The translations under genes and the position numbers were made by a program. Under the pieces are notes generated by a model. The model was not told the DNA's origin. It saw nothing but the letters and a program-made list of their open reading frames with translations, and did not search any database. From Rhizobium altiplani (GTDB lineage Bacteria > Pseudomonadota > Alphaproteobacteria > Rhizobiales > Rhizobiaceae): a DNA stretch of 64,000 bases. Below are positions 25,538 through 34,303 of this stretch, piece after piece. Numbering within the stretch: the first letter of the stretch is position 1; every line of letters begins with the position of its first letter. The DNA lies in the NCBI RefSeq assembly GCF_001542405.1, contig NZ_LNCD01000105.1, forward strand, positions 36,966 through 100,965, given 5' to 3'.

Positions 25538-26479
25538 TCAGTTTCGGAAGACGGTGCAGGCTGCCCCGGCGGCACGGACAGTCATGCAAACCTTGTCAGC
25601 TTCAGCGCGAGTCTCTCTGCCGATACGAGCAGCAAAGCGCGGCCTGAAGCCAAAGCTGCGATCCCGCATGCGCACGATGACCGGCTCCTCGCTCGCGAGA
25701 GGTGCGGGAAGTTGACGTGCGACTGCGGTAAATAGGCGAAGTGCTGCGGCATCGTTACTATTTGCCGCAAGCTGGGCGCCCCATGGCGCCCACTGACCCT
25801 GTTGGACCGAGGCGGTTTCGGTCAGGCGGCGCTTGCTGGCAAGCTCTATGCAACCATCGATGAAGGATTTGTCCGGAATGAGAAACTGCGCAGCCTCGAC
25901 AGGCGGATCGTTCTTCCACTGATCGATCGTATTCGCCGTGATGTCAAGAACGTAGCTGCGTGTCTCGAAGGGCAGCAGGCCCGTATCGAGATAGTCGGAG
26001 AGGCCCTGCTCGCCGGCATTATAGGCCGCGGCAGCGAGGCCGAGATTGCCAAAGCGTATTCGCAGCTCGTCGAGGTAGCGCGCTGATTCCTTGAGGGATT
26101 CGAGGATATCGAAACTATCCCTCAATCCGCGCAGCCTTGCGGTGCCAGGCATGAACTGCGCAATGCCCTGCGCGCCTTTGGGACTGATGGCGCCTGCCTG
26201 AAAACGGCTTTCCCGCCAGATCAACCGGGCGAAATATTCCGGCGGCAGGTCGTTTTCCCGCGCGAAGTGATCGATCGCGATGCAGAGATCGCGACCGTAA
26301 GTTTCGCGGGTGATACATAGGCGCTCGCCAGAGGTCGGCATGTCGAGGGAATAGACACAGACACGATGCGACGTTGCAGCGGGCGGCTGGGAGAGGGCCA
26401 TCTGGGTAAGTGCCAACAGAAAGCTGGCCACCAGCGCTACGATGCGTGCTTTGCCAAACGATACGCCCACCGCAGCCAT
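25538..26479 (-). CDS. Lytic transglycosylase (SLT domain)
   Basis: Start taken at 26479, just before a signal peptide (GKARIVALVASFLLALTQMALS); a GTG at 26470 is possible. About 313 aa. The SLT domain (about residues 65-200) has the catalytic Glu in WRESRFQ, then GAQGIAQFMPGTA and AAAYNAGEQ. It would cleave the MurNAc-GlcNAc bond of peptidoglycan in the periplasm. The C-terminal third, with two Cys near the end, has no recognised domain. Divergent from the isomerase gene. Confidence 0.87.
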   Translation of the reverse strand: MAAVGVSFGKARIVALVASFLLALTQMALSQPPAATSHRVCVYSLDMPTSGERLCITRETYGRDLCIAIDHFARENDLPPEYFARLIWRESRFQAGAISPKGAQGIAQFMPGTARLRGLRDSFDILESLKESARYLDELRIRFGNLGLAAAAYNAGEQGLSDYLDTGLLPFETRSYVLDITANTIDQWKNDPPVEAAQFLIPDKSFIDGCIELASKRRLTETASVQQGQWAPWGAQLAANSNDAAALRLFTAVARQLPAPLASEEPVIVRMRDRSFGFRPRFAARIGRETRAEADKVCMTVRAAGAACTVFRN

Positions 26480-26690
26480 CGTCCCTCTGTCGCCATTCCT
26501 GACTTTCTGGATCGAGCCGGAAAAGATACGCCCGTCAATGATGACGGGCGGAGTTGGGAGATTAATACGCACCCGCACGTTAGCAATCTTGAATATGGCG
26601 TCAAGTCAGAAACGGAGCATGGAAGCTTTTTGCCATTTGCCGCGGCTCGACTATTGTCGGCGAAAGAGTTCCCGATTCAGCGAGGCCGCC

Positions 26691-27455
26691 ATGAGACTTT
26701 CCGCCTGCATCGAATGGTTGTTCGCAGCTGACGCCGACAACTTCGCGGACAGGATCCGCCTTGCGCACGCGCACGGCGTGGAGGCAGTCGAATTCTGGAA
26801 GTGGACGAACAAGGATATCGGCAGCATCGAATGGGCGCTGACGGAAACCGGCATAGAACTCACGAGTTTTGTGGCGGAACCGATGATTGCCCTGACAGAC
26901 AGAACCAATAAGGAAGCGTTTCTGAAAGGTCTGAAAAGTTCGATCGCAACGGCAAGACGCCTCGGCGCGCACACCCTGATTGCGCAGGCAGGTGATGATC
27001 TTGCCGGCAAGTCCCGCGAGGAGCAGAAGGCAGCGCTGATCGAAACCCTGACCGCCGCCGGCGAAATTCTCGAGGGCAGTGGGGTTCGCCTCGGCCTCGA
27101 GCCGCTCAACACGCTGATCGACCACGTCGGCTATTTCCTTCATTCAACGGTGGAAGGTCTCGAGATCGTAAGGGCGACGGGGCGTTCCGAGATCGGCATT
27201 GTCTATGATGTCTATCATTCCGCCGTCATGGGAGAGGACACGGCCGAGGTGATCGGCGATGATATCGACCGAGTTTTCCACGTCCATATAGCCGATCATC
27301 CGGGACGGAATGAGCCCGGCAGCGGAAATGTCGACCTTAAGCGACGGGTCGATTGGCTTGTCGAACATGGCTACCGAGGCGCGATCGGGCTGGAATACAG
27401 GCCGCTGGCAGCGAGCGCTGCGACGATTGTGGAGACCCGGCATATGCTCGGCTAG
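26691..27455 (+). CDS. Hydroxypyruvate isomerase-like TIM-barrel protein
   Basis: ATG 26691 gives 254 aa, the usual Hyi length; upstream in-frame codons lack a site. It is an AP-endonuclease-2-type TIM barrel, recognised from GVEAVEFWKWTNKD, the metal Glu in LGLEPLNT, IVYDVYHSAVMGED and HVHIADHPGRNEPGSG. It probably isomerises hydroxypyruvate/tartronate semialdehyde or a related sugar acid. It stands alone. Confidence 0.85.
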   Translation: MRLSACIEWLFAADADNFADRIRLAHAHGVEAVEFWKWTNKDIGSIEWALTETGIELTSFVAEPMIALTDRTNKEAFLKGLKSSIATARRLGAHTLIAQAGDDLAGKSREEQKAALIETLTAAGEILEGSGVRLGLEPLNTLIDHVGYFLHSTVEGLEIVRATGRSEIGIVYDVYHSAVMGEDTAEVIGDDIDRVFHVHIADHPGRNEPGSGNVDLKRRVDWLVEHGYRGAIGLEYRPLAASAATIVETRHMLG

Positions 27456-27576
27456 AAGCCGGGTGACTCAGACTCGGATGGACGCAACCATTTCAATCTG
27501 CAGAGTCACGCACCATCTAGGGGATGAATGATGTCCTTCCTCAATCGGGACGCGACCGTGTTTGTGGAGTATAGCC

Positions 27577-28803
27577 ATGCAATCCGTTTCGGACGTGCCT
27601 TTGTCTTTCAACGATCAGAGTGAGGGTGTGTGGCCCTCGCGTCGGCGAAAGATCATCGATTGGCTGGTCACGGAAACGCGTGACGAGCGCTTCATCGACA
27701 ACATCTTCGTGCAGATGTGCCAGCGGCTCCGGAACGAAGGCGTACCGGTAGCGCGCGCATCGTTGCACTTCAGGACGCTTCATCCGCAATGGCTCGGAGC
27801 ACGTATCCTGTGGCGCACCGGGTTGGCCGAGGCCAAGATCGATACGTTCGGCTATGGCGTCGAGAAGACACCGCAGTTTCGCAACAGTCCGGTCAACGAG
27901 ATCTTCAGCGGCGCGATCGAGGTTCGCAAAAACCTCGAGGCTATGAGAGACGGAGACGGCCACCATCAATTTTATGACGAACTGATACGTGATGGGCTTA
28001 CGGAATATATCGCTTGGCCGATGGAGCACACACTCGGAAAGCGCCACATCGCGACCTTCGCCAGCGACCGGCCCGGCGGTTTTTCTGACGAGCACATTGC
28101 TTTCCTCCAGGATCTTCTGCCCGCCTTGACACTGGTGACCGAGATCCGTCTCAAGAACATTCTCGCGCGCACGTTGTTGGAGACCTATGTCGGGCCGCAT
28201 GCCAGCGGACAGATCCTTGCTGGGGCGACAACACGTGGCAGCGGGGCCACCGTCGGTGCGGCAATCCTCATCTGCGATCTGCGCGATTTCACGACGATCT
28301 CGGATCAATGGCCGCGCGATGACGTGATCGAGTTGCTGAACGGCTATTTCGACGCGATGTCGGAGCCAATTGAGAAACACGGCGGCGAGATCCTAAAATT
28401 CATGGGCGACGGGATGTTGGCGATCTTCCCGCTGACCGATCCGATGGCCTGCAGAAACCTCCTGACGGCGATCAAGGAGGCCGGCGCCGCGGTCGCTGCG
28501 CTCAACGAGGAGAATGCGCGCGAGGGTCGCGAGGTGCTGCGCTACGGTATCGGCGTGCATGTCGGCGACGTCATGTATGGCAACATCGGCTCGCGCCGCC
28601 GGTTGGATTTCACGGTCATCGGGCCTGCGGTCAACGTGGCATCGCGTCTGGAAAGCCTGACGAAAGAGATCAAGCGGCCGGTGCTCTTCTCCAGGGCCTT
28701 CGTCGAGATGGCTTCGTGCAAGGAAGGCATGGAAAGCCTCGGCGCGTTTCCTCTGCGTGGTTTGGGCGAGCCAGTTGATGTGTTTGCCTTCAAGCGATCC
28801 TGA
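27577..28803 (+). CDS. Class III adenylate/guanylate cyclase
   Basis: ATG 27577 has GTGGAG nearby; the product is 408 aa. A GAF-like N-terminal sensor region (about 1-205) precedes a class III cyclase domain (about 220-405). Metal Asp residues are in ILICDLRDFTTIS and FMGDGMLAIF, and the transition-state Asn/Arg region is in VIGPAVNVASRLE. It should make cAMP or cGMP in the cytoplasm. There is no membrane segment. Rhizobia carry many such cyclases; the sensed signal is unknown. Confidence 0.87.
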   Translation: MQSVSDVPLSFNDQSEGVWPSRRRKIIDWLVTETRDERFIDNIFVQMCQRLRNEGVPVARASLHFRTLHPQWLGARILWRTGLAEAKIDTFGYGVEKTPQFRNSPVNEIFSGAIEVRKNLEAMRDGDGHHQFYDELIRDGLTEYIAWPMEHTLGKRHIATFASDRPGGFSDEHIAFLQDLLPALTLVTEIRLKNILARTLLETYVGPHASGQILAGATTRGSGATVGAAILICDLRDFTTISDQWPRDDVIELLNGYFDAMSEPIEKHGGEILKFMGDGMLAIFPLTDPMACRNLLTAIKEAGAAVAALNEENAREGREVLRYGIGVHVGDVMYGNIGSRRRLDFTVIGPAVNVASRLESLTKEIKRPVLFSRAFVEMASCKEGMESLGAFPLRGLGEPVDVFAFKRS

Positions 28804-28912
28804 AGCTGTAAGATATGCAGACGAAGCGCGGGTAGGGTTCCTAAAAGCGGGGCGGGGTTGTAGGGCTACACAAGCCAAACGATCTTGAGTCCCTGCCAGG
28901 AGACAATCCCTC

Positions 28913-30244
28913 ATGCCCGGTCCCTATGTTGTTCCCGTCCATGGCGACGAGGAGCTTCCGAAAGAGTGCGACGTCGTTGTGATCGGCGGCGGCATTGTCG
29001 GTTGCTCCACGGCGCTGGAACTCGCCGAACGCGGCCTGCGCGTGACGCTTTGCGAGAAAGGCGGGATTGGGAGGGAACAATCGAGCCGGAACTGGGGCTG
29101 GGTGCGGATCTCGATGCGCGATCCGCGCGAGGTGCCGCTGATGGCAGAGGCGCTGAGAATCTGGGATGGCCTCGACAAGCGCACCGGGCGCGATACGGGT
29201 TTCAAGCGCGCCGGCATCATCTTCACCTGCGCCAATGACAAGGAGGTGGCGGAGCGCGAGCGTTGGCGCACCAATCTGGACGGCTACCAGATCGAATCCC
29301 GCATGCTAACGGCGCAAGAATTCGGTGAAACGGTTCCCGGCTCAAGTGTCGATATGGCGGGAGCGCTCTACACGCCGGCCGATGGGCGGGCGGAGCCGCA
29401 GAAGGCGGCACCGGCGATCGCCGAAGCGGCACGCGACAAGGGAGCGACCATTCTCACGGAGTGCGCTGTACGCGGTATCGAGACCTCGGCAGGGACCGTC
29501 AGCGGTGTCGTGACGGAACGCGGCGCGATCGCCTGCAATGCCGTGGTCCTGGCCGGCGGCGCGTGGTCCAGCCTGTTTGCCGGTCGCTTCGGCATCGATC
29601 TGCCGCAACTGAAGGTGCTGAACAGTGTTATGCGCACGAAGCCGTTGGAAGGCGGGCCGGCGCAAACGATATGGGCCAAGGATTTCGCTATCCGCAAGCG
29701 GCAGGACGGTGGTTACACAGTGGCCCGCGGCCACGACAACATCGTCGATATCGTGCCGGCCTCGTTCCGCTATGCCGCTACGTTTCTGCCGGCCTTGCGG
29801 TCAGAGTGGAAGTCGCTTTCCTTCCGGCTTGCGGGCCGTTTCTTTGACGAGCTGCGCATGCCACGGCGCTGGTCAATGGATGACGCAACTCCGTTCGAGT
29901 ATCACCGGGTTCTCGATCCGGTGCCCTCGAAGAGATTGACGCTGGATGCACTCGACAGTCTGAAGAAGGCGTTTCCGGTTTTCGCCAAGGCGGAAATCGC
30001 CCAGCGTTGGGGTGGCTACATCGATGTCACGCCGGACGCCATGCCCGTCATCTCGGCGGTCGATTCCATTCGCGGCTTTCATATCGCGACCGGATTCTCC
30101 GGCCACGGCTTCGGCATTGGACCGGCAGCGGGACGACTGATGGCCGATATCGTTACAGGCCGGGCGCCCGTCGTCGACCCGAAAGCGTTCCGGCTCTCGC
30201 GCTTCAGCGACGGCTCGAAGGTCGAGCTGATCAGCGGCTTCTGA
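28913..30244 (+). CDS. FAD-dependent oxidoreductase (DAO/DadA-like)
   Basis: The 443-aa protein has an N-terminal FAD motif VVVIGGGIVGCSTALELAERG, then SSRNWGWVR near residue 62 (a common covalent/near-flavin region in this group), and the C-terminal FAD loop TGFSGHGFGIGPAAGRLMAD. These enzymes oxidise amine groups of amino acids or sarcosine-like compounds. Substrate unknown. It follows the cyclase gene by 110 bp. Confidence 0.88.
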   Translation: MPGPYVVPVHGDEELPKECDVVVIGGGIVGCSTALELAERGLRVTLCEKGGIGREQSSRNWGWVRISMRDPREVPLMAEALRIWDGLDKRTGRDTGFKRAGIIFTCANDKEVAERERWRTNLDGYQIESRMLTAQEFGETVPGSSVDMAGALYTPADGRAEPQKAAPAIAEAARDKGATILTECAVRGIETSAGTVSGVVTERGAIACNAVVLAGGAWSSLFAGRFGIDLPQLKVLNSVMRTKPLEGGPAQTIWAKDFAIRKRQDGGYTVARGHDNIVDIVPASFRYAATFLPALRSEWKSLSFRLAGRFFDELRMPRRWSMDDATPFEYHRVLDPVPSKRLTLDALDSLKKAFPVFAKAEIAQRWGGYIDVTPDAMPVISAVDSIRGFHIATGFSGHGFGIGPAAGRLMADIVTGRAPVVDPKAFRLSRFSDGSKVELISGF

Positions 30245-30303
30245 TTTTGTGTATGAATGGAACTCGCGCGAGTGCGCCATTTGGTAATCTGGAATCGAGA
30301 GGT

Positions 30304-30378
30304 TGGTACGCCCTAGGGGAATCGAACCCCTCTTTACAGAATGAGAATCTGTTGTCCTAACCGATAGACGAAGGGCGC
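30304..30378 (-). tRNA. tRNA-Glu (anticodon CTC)
   Basis: The 75-nt cloverleaf on the minus strand has acceptor GCGCCCT/AGGGCGT, anticodon loop TTCTCAT (CTC), T-arm GAGGGGTTCGATTCCCCT and encoded CCA. It is unoccupied by an element, unlike the TTC isoacceptor at 44842. Confidence 0.95.
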
Positions 30379-30471
30379 ATCTGACAAGAAAATAGGAACG
30401 GCATGGCTGTTCGGCAAGACGTTCAGCTTGCTGGAAAAGGGATCCAGCGCGCGCTTCGGCGTGCTGACAGC

Positions 30472-31023
30472 TTAGCCGGCTGAAAGTATGTCTCGTGCAA
30501 CGTCGCTCATATCGTTGTTGAGCTGGTGATCCCTGCGGTCGAGGGTGCGGACGACGGCGTGCGGAATCGCCTTCGCACAGAGATGAACATGGGCAGTGGG
30601 TACCACGTCGTCGGCGGCGCCATGATAGAGATAGATGGGAAGGCCGGGCGGGAGACCCTCTGAGACGTCCTTGCAGTCGCCGATGCCGTCGCTCGGCCAT
30701 CCGCCTTCGCCGATGAAGGGCGCAGCGATGACGAATAGCCCTCCGAACCTCGGTTTCGGCTGCTGTTTGGCAAGCACATGGATCAAAATGGTGCCGCCGA
30801 CCGAGTGAGCGATGAGAATTGCCCCGTCGTCCAGCGAAGCGAGTTCTCTCGTTAACGCAGGCTCCCACGCTGCGTAGCTTGGATCGTCCTCATTGGGCAT
30901 TCGGGGATAGCGGACGGTATAGTTTTCGCCGAGTTCGCGCTCAAGGCTCGCCACGAGCTTGCTGTCCCAGCAATCGTAGACGCCTTCGCCGGCTCCTTGT
31001 ACAAAGAGGACCTGCCTAGCCAT
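30472..31023 (-). CDS. Alpha/beta hydrolase (RBBP9/YdeN-like)
   Basis: The 183-aa protein is a small serine hydrolase. The nucleophile elbow is AHSVGGT (Ser near residue 93), an Asp lies in AADDVVP and a His in DRRDHQLNN, completing the triad. VLFVQGAGEG at the N terminus probably forms the oxyanion region. Substrate unknown. Confidence 0.83.
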   Translation of the reverse strand: MARQVLFVQGAGEGVYDCWDSKLVASLERELGENYTVRYPRMPNEDDPSYAAWEPALTRELASLDDGAILIAHSVGGTILIHVLAKQQPKPRFGGLFVIAAPFIGEGGWPSDGIGDCKDVSEGLPPGLPIYLYHGAADDVVPTAHVHLCAKAIPHAVVRTLDRRDHQLNNDMSDVARDILSAG

Positions 31024-31181
31024 CCGGCAACTCTATTCGGCGGGGCAGGCCGAAGCAAGGCTGGTCCATACTCAGCATGAGTAGCGATACCAACGCGTTG
31101 TCGAATCCAAGCTAGGTGAGAAACTGGCACGCCCGGGGGAAGTCGTCGTTCTCGTCTGCAGAGGATTTGCGCACTTCGGCA

Positions 31182-31952
31182 TCAGGCCACGGACCATCCG
31201 CCGTCCACCAGCAGGTTCGCGCCGGTGATTAGGCTCGCAGCTGGTGACGCAAGAAAGACGACGGCACCCACCACGTCATCGGTTTCACCGATCCGGCCGA
31301 GCGGAATGTGAGCGAGCGTCGCTTTGCGATTGTCGGCGTCGGATAGAAAAGGTGCCGTACCATCCGTGTGGATGAACGTCGGCGATACGGTATTCACGGT
31401 GACATTATAGCGTGCCCATTCGGCTGCAAGGCAGCGCGTGAGGTGATTGATTGCCGCCTTGCTCATGCAATAGATTGCCTCGCCGCGCAGTGCCACGGTG
31501 CCGGCCTGTGAGCTGATGTTGATGATCCGGCCGCTGTTGCGCTTGATCATCTGACGGCCCACCGCCTGCGTCATCAGAAACGTGCCCTTGATGTTGACAT
31601 CAAGTATTTCGTCAAGGTCTTTCTCCTCAACGAGTTCTGCAAGATTGCCCGGAGCCACGCCGACGTTGTTGACGAGTACGTCGATCCGACCGAACTTCGT
31701 AAGAGCCGCGTCGACGGCTTGTGCGATATGGACCCCATTGGGAATGTCCAGTTCGACAGGGAGGACGTTTCGTCCCATGCCCTCGAGTTCGGCGACCAGG
31801 CCTGCCGACGCCGCGACATCGCGGATCCCCAAGACAATATCGGAGCCGGCTGCGGCACAGGCAAGCGCGCAAGCCCGACCGATGCCACGGCTCGCTCCCG
31901 TCACGAAAGTCACCTTACCCGCAAGGCTGAAGTCCGGCGCGTTCTTCTGCAT
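31182..31952 (-). CDS. SDR family oxidoreductase
   Basis: Of three tandem ATGs, 31952 has the best spacing from GGGAGGG. The 256-aa product is a classical short-chain dehydrogenase: TGASRGIG cofactor loop, NNVGVAPG, catalytic Ser in INISSQAG and YCMSK (Tyr/Lys), and the end GANLLVDGGWS. FabG-like; substrate unknown. It is the last backbone gene before the island. Confidence 0.9.
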   Translation of the reverse strand: MQKNAPDFSLAGKVTFVTGASRGIGRACALACAAAGSDIVLGIRDVAASAGLVAELEGMGRNVLPVELDIPNGVHIAQAVDAALTKFGRIDVLVNNVGVAPGNLAELVEEKDLDEILDVNIKGTFLMTQAVGRQMIKRNSGRIINISSQAGTVALRGEAIYCMSKAAINHLTRCLAAEWARYNVTVNTVSPTFIHTDGTAPFLSDADNRKATLAHIPLGRIGETDDVVGAVVFLASPAASLITGANLLVDGGWSVA

Positions 31953-32221
31953 CATCATCCCTCCCTCGATGAAGCTCATTTATGGCAGCGTCGACGCTCG
32001 GATGCCAGATGTTCTGCGCATGCTGAGGAGGCCGACTGGAGGAAGCAGGCGTGTTGCCGAGTCGCGAGTCAAGGCGAGGGCGCTACAGGCTCGAGGGCTA
32101 CGCGTCGTCGGTTGACCGACCGGATTTCATTCGAGATTCAGTAGCATTTGACGCGCCGAACAACAATGTTACGAGGATATCGTGTAAACGTCACAAGCCA
32201 AATGATTTCAACGACAAACTG

Positions 32222-32240
32222 TGGCACGCCCTAGGGGAGT
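32222..32240. repeat. att copy 1 (tRNA-Glu 3' end)
   Basis: TGGCACGCCCTAGGGGAGT, 19 bp identical to the 3' end (including CCA) of the intact tRNA-Glu(TTC) at 44842-44860. This is the outer left boundary of the tandem island. Confidence 0.85.
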
Positions 32241-32276
32241 GCCAATTTTCTTGTTTTTATTGGATTTTTTGGGTCG

Positions 32277-32329
32277 AGGTCACTAACGAAAACTGCCGGA
32301 AATACCCAGAGGTCACTAAAGGTCACTAA
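32277..32329. repeat. Integrase arm-type direct repeats (left)
   Basis: AGGTCACTAA occurs exactly at 32277-32286, 32310-32319 and 32320-32329. A perfect inverted copy is at 32954-32963 and a partial copy at 32939, beside the other att. This is the layout of tyrosine-integrase arm sites of element 1. Confidence 0.6.
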
Positions 32330-32429
32330 GCCTTTTGTTCCGGTTTGTTCACGGCTGTTCTGGCCGCACCATCGGCTTGGTCACCCGCAGCCGGTTGTCC
32401 TCGATGAGCTTCAACACGCCTTCGCTCTC

Positions 32430-32994
32430 CAGGTAATAGAGGACAAGCTCCGCATCGAGGACACCATCATCGACAACGATCTCGTCGAAGAGTGGACCTT
32501 CAATTTTAACCAGAAGAAGGGCGGCCAGGAAATGTGGCTCCCGGTGCCGGACGAATTAAAGACCATCCTGCAGCTGCCGGAACTGGTGGAGAGCCGTCGG
32601 CCAGGGCGGCACCATCATCAAGAACGAGTGGGGCACCGGGTTCTCCATCGACAGCTTGGGCAACAAGTTTTTCGACTGGTGCGTGGCGGCCGATATCCCG
32701 GATGGTTATCGGGCCCACGGGCTGCGGGGAAACTTTGCGGTCGAGCTATGGCACGCCTCCGGTGGCGACCTGTCGCTGGTGCAGGTGGCCATGGGGCACA
32801 AGAGCCCCGCATCGACGACGATCTATCTCAAGGATCTCATCGGCAACGAAGACAGCGCCGACAAAATCCGGGCTGTTCGCGCGGCTTACAAGCAGCGCCA
32901 AGCGCAGATTTTGGAATTCAAGCAGAGGCATCAAAAGCAGGTCACTTTTGGTCTTAGTGACCTCGAAACTCAAGTCATTGATTTTATTGGATAA
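32430..32994 (+). pseudogene. Tyrosine integrase remnant, 5'-truncated and frameshifted
   Basis: Only the C-terminal catalytic half remains. A frame running through EEWTFNFNQKKGGQEMWLPV switches frame near 32600 into FSIDSLGNKFFDWC, then the catalytic AHGLRGNF (His/Arg) and MGHKSPASTTIYLKDL (His, Tyr). The N-terminal arm-binding and core-binding domains are missing. It ends 11 bp before the att copy at 33005. It is a different integrase from the one at 43621: its sequence and arm repeats differ. Confidence 0.82.
32954..32963. repeat. Inverted arm-type repeat (right end of remnant 1)
   Basis: TTAGTGACCT, the exact reverse complement of the AGGTCACTAA repeats at 32277-32329, located inside the 3' end of the integrase remnant and 42 bp from att copy 2. 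Confidence 0.55.
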
Positions 32995-33004
32995 TTAGAA
33001 AAAT

Positions 33005-33020
33005 TGGCACGCCCTAGGGG
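33005..33020. repeat. att copy 2 (junction of the two elements)
   Basis: TGGCACGCCCTAGGGG, 16 bp identical to att copies 1 and 3, followed by TATACC. It separates remnant 1 from the 11.8-kb element 2. Confidence 0.85.
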
Positions 33021-33060
33021 TATACCATCTTTTAATGTTTTCAATGGCTTGCAAATCCGA

Positions 33061-33107
33061 GTCACTTATCGAAATGCCGCGATTGTTGCCCGGAGTCATT
33101 TATTCAC
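33061..33107. repeat. Arm-type sites at left end of element 2, with 28-bp repeat copy A
   Basis: GTCACTTAT (33061-33069) matches the arms of the inverted pair at the other end (44778-44797), and GTCATTTAT (33095-33103) is a one-base variant. Positions 33080-33107 are one copy of an exact 28-bp direct repeat (CGATTGTTGCCC...TATTCAC); the second is 33590-33617. Otherwise 33021-33309 holds no gene. Confidence 0.6.
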
Positions 33108-33309
33108 GTTCCGCTTTTGTACCAGCTTGCTTGCCCCATTTAATCTTTGAGGACGCATAAAGAGATTTGCGCTTCCTCGCTATTGTGGGAAACATACTCG
33201 CGTGGGGTGAGGCACAGCGATTTTGTCACGGCATGGCGCCGGTTCCACGACAAGGCAGGCATTGCACGGCACGGTACTGAAAATCCTTGTGGAAAGAAGG
33301 TGATGTATC

Positions 33310-33513
33310 GTGACCGCTAAGGACATTACTTGGGAGTTCAACGCTCTCGAGATGAGTGCTTATCGCCGTGCCGAAGAGCTCGGGTTTCTGCTCATCAAGA
33401 ATCCGGACCCGGAAGTAGGGGGATATCTGCTGGCAGACGACAGAAATTGTGTTGTTTTCGGTTCGGACTATTCCGCCGACCTTGACGACGTTTTCCAATG
33501 GCTAGTCAGCTGA
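33310..33513 (+). CDS. Small acidic protein, alphaproteobacterial type (67 aa)
   Basis: GTG start with GAAGG upstream. The pattern RRAEELGFLLIKNPDP...GGYLLADDRNCVVFG and ending LDDVFQWL resembles a family of short proteins seen in many Rhizobiales with no known function. It is followed by a strong hairpin. As element cargo next to a nuclease-like gene it could be an immunity or regulatory partner, but it is on the opposite strand, so this is only a guess. Confidence 0.6.
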   Translation: MTAKDITWEFNALEMSAYRRAEELGFLLIKNPDPEVGGYLLADDRNCVVFGSDYSADLDDVFQWLVS

Positions 33514-33524
33514 GGCAATGATGT

Positions 33525-33554
33525 GGCGGCGAGCCTAAACTCAGGCTCGCCGCC
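33525..33554 (+). terminator. Strong hairpin after the 67-aa gene
   Basis: GGCGGCGAGCCT-AAACTC-AGGCTCGCCGCC: 12-bp perfect stem, 11 bp past the stop codon. No T tract on either side. Its right arm begins the diverged repeat shared with 34255-34303. Confidence 0.55.
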
Positions 33555-33590
33555 CGCTATCCACCGATGCCTGACTCGGCTTGGCGAATC
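33542..33590. repeat. Diverged repeat, copy A
   Basis: About 49 bp starting CAGGCTCGCCGCCCGCTA and ending TTGGCGAATC match 34255-34303 with roughly six substitutions and small gaps. The two copies each lie just past the 3' end of a leftward gene. Confidence 0.6.
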
Positions 33591-33617
33591 GATTGTTGCC
33601 CGGAGTCATTTATTCAC
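33590..33617. repeat. 28-bp direct repeat, copy B
   Basis: Exact copy of 33080-33107. It overlaps the stop codon of the leftward PD-(D/E)XK-like gene. The 67-aa gene therefore sits between two exact 28-bp repeats, as in a duplication or cassette insertion. Confidence 0.7.
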
Positions 33618-34124
33618 TATTTCCGCCGATCCGCTCATGAGCAGATCTGCCCACCTTATTTTGAGGAAAGGCTTTGCCGTTTTCGGGAGCTTCGAGCGAT
33701 CGACCATCCGGGATGAGACTTCAAAGTCCGCGTTGATCTTCACGACGAGCAGCTTGCTGAAGTTTCCCGATACTTTCACGATGACCTCGTCCTTGGTCTT
33801 GAACGGGGTGATGGTTTTGATCTCAATGTGATCGTTGCCAAGCCTACCGTCAGCACCCTGCGCATAATTTTTGTTCAGCTTTATTCCGTAGGTAATGGCG
33901 CCGAAGAGTTCCCCAATGTCTCCGTACACGTTGAGATGACGGCCTGTCTCAAAGTGGTAGCTTTCTGCGAGCGAAAGGAGATCCTGAAAATACGGAATCA
34001 AAGATCTTATGGCATTCGGATACTTTGCTCGCCACTCTTGGAATTGGAGTTGTTCTTCCACATCGGACCATGAAACCCACTCGCCGTCGTCAAAGAAGGC
34101 CCGATTCCAGATGTCGTCTTCCAT
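33606..34124 (-). CDS. PD-(D/E)XK nuclease-like protein, unknown role
   Basis: The 172-aa protein has no family I can name with certainty. It shows a PD-(D/E)XK-like core: Glu72 in GDIGELFGAITYG, then Asp98 and E101-I-K103 in GNDHIEIKT, followed by a predicted beta strand (KLLVVKINADFEV). This is the usual order for restriction-type and DUF6998-like nucleases. It is element cargo, leftward, with its stop inside a 28-bp repeat. It could be an anti-phage or restriction effector; inference only. Confidence 0.55.
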   Translation of the reverse strand: MEDDIWNRAFFDDGEWVSWSDVEEQLQFQEWRAKYPNAIRSLIPYFQDLLSLAESYHFETGRHLNVYGDIGELFGAITYGIKLNKNYAQGADGRLGNDHIEIKTITPFKTKDEVIVKVSGNFSKLLVVKINADFEVSSRMVDRSKLPKTAKPFLKIRWADLLMSGSAEIVNK

Positions 34125-34254
34125 TTCACACCCTTTGGAACTCCGTGCTGGATAGGAAGCCGATCAGCAAGATTCGGTCAAGTGTAGCTCTATAGGTCGA
34201 TAGCAGACGTGCGCGGTCTCAAAACATGCAAACGGACGGCGGGGATTGATTCAG

Positions 34255-34303
34255 CAGGCCCGCCGCCCGCTACCCGCCAATTGCCTGACTTGGCATGGCG
34301 AAT
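34255..34303. repeat. Diverged repeat, copy B
   Basis: Counterpart of 33542-33590, directly abutting the 3' end of the capsid gene. It includes the right arm of a CGGCGGG/CCCGCCG hairpin (34237-34265). The two copies bracket the nuclease-like gene. Confidence 0.6.

Larger units (their letters stand above)
32222..33020. mobile_element. Decayed integrative element (remnant 1) at tRNA-Glu
   Basis: A 0.8-kb segment bounded by two copies of the tRNA-Glu 3' end (32222 and 33005). It contains only a truncated, frameshifted integrase and arm-type repeats (AGGTCACTAA). It has the same order as the intact neighbour, with the integrase next to the right-hand att copy, so it is the shell of an earlier integration into the same tRNA gene. 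Confidence 0.8.

Noticed and set aside
32223..32240. A second tRNA-Glu gene at the left island edge
   Set aside because: Only the last 19 bases of the tRNA are present; no anticodon or D arm. It is an att copy.
33226..33498. Minus-strand frame opposite the 67-aa gene
   Set aside because: No RBS or recognisable pattern; the + strand product has a family-like pattern and a terminator.
33061..33617. CRISPR array
   Set aside because: Only two copies of the 28-bp repeat, about 480 bp of gene-bearing sequence between them, and no cas genes.
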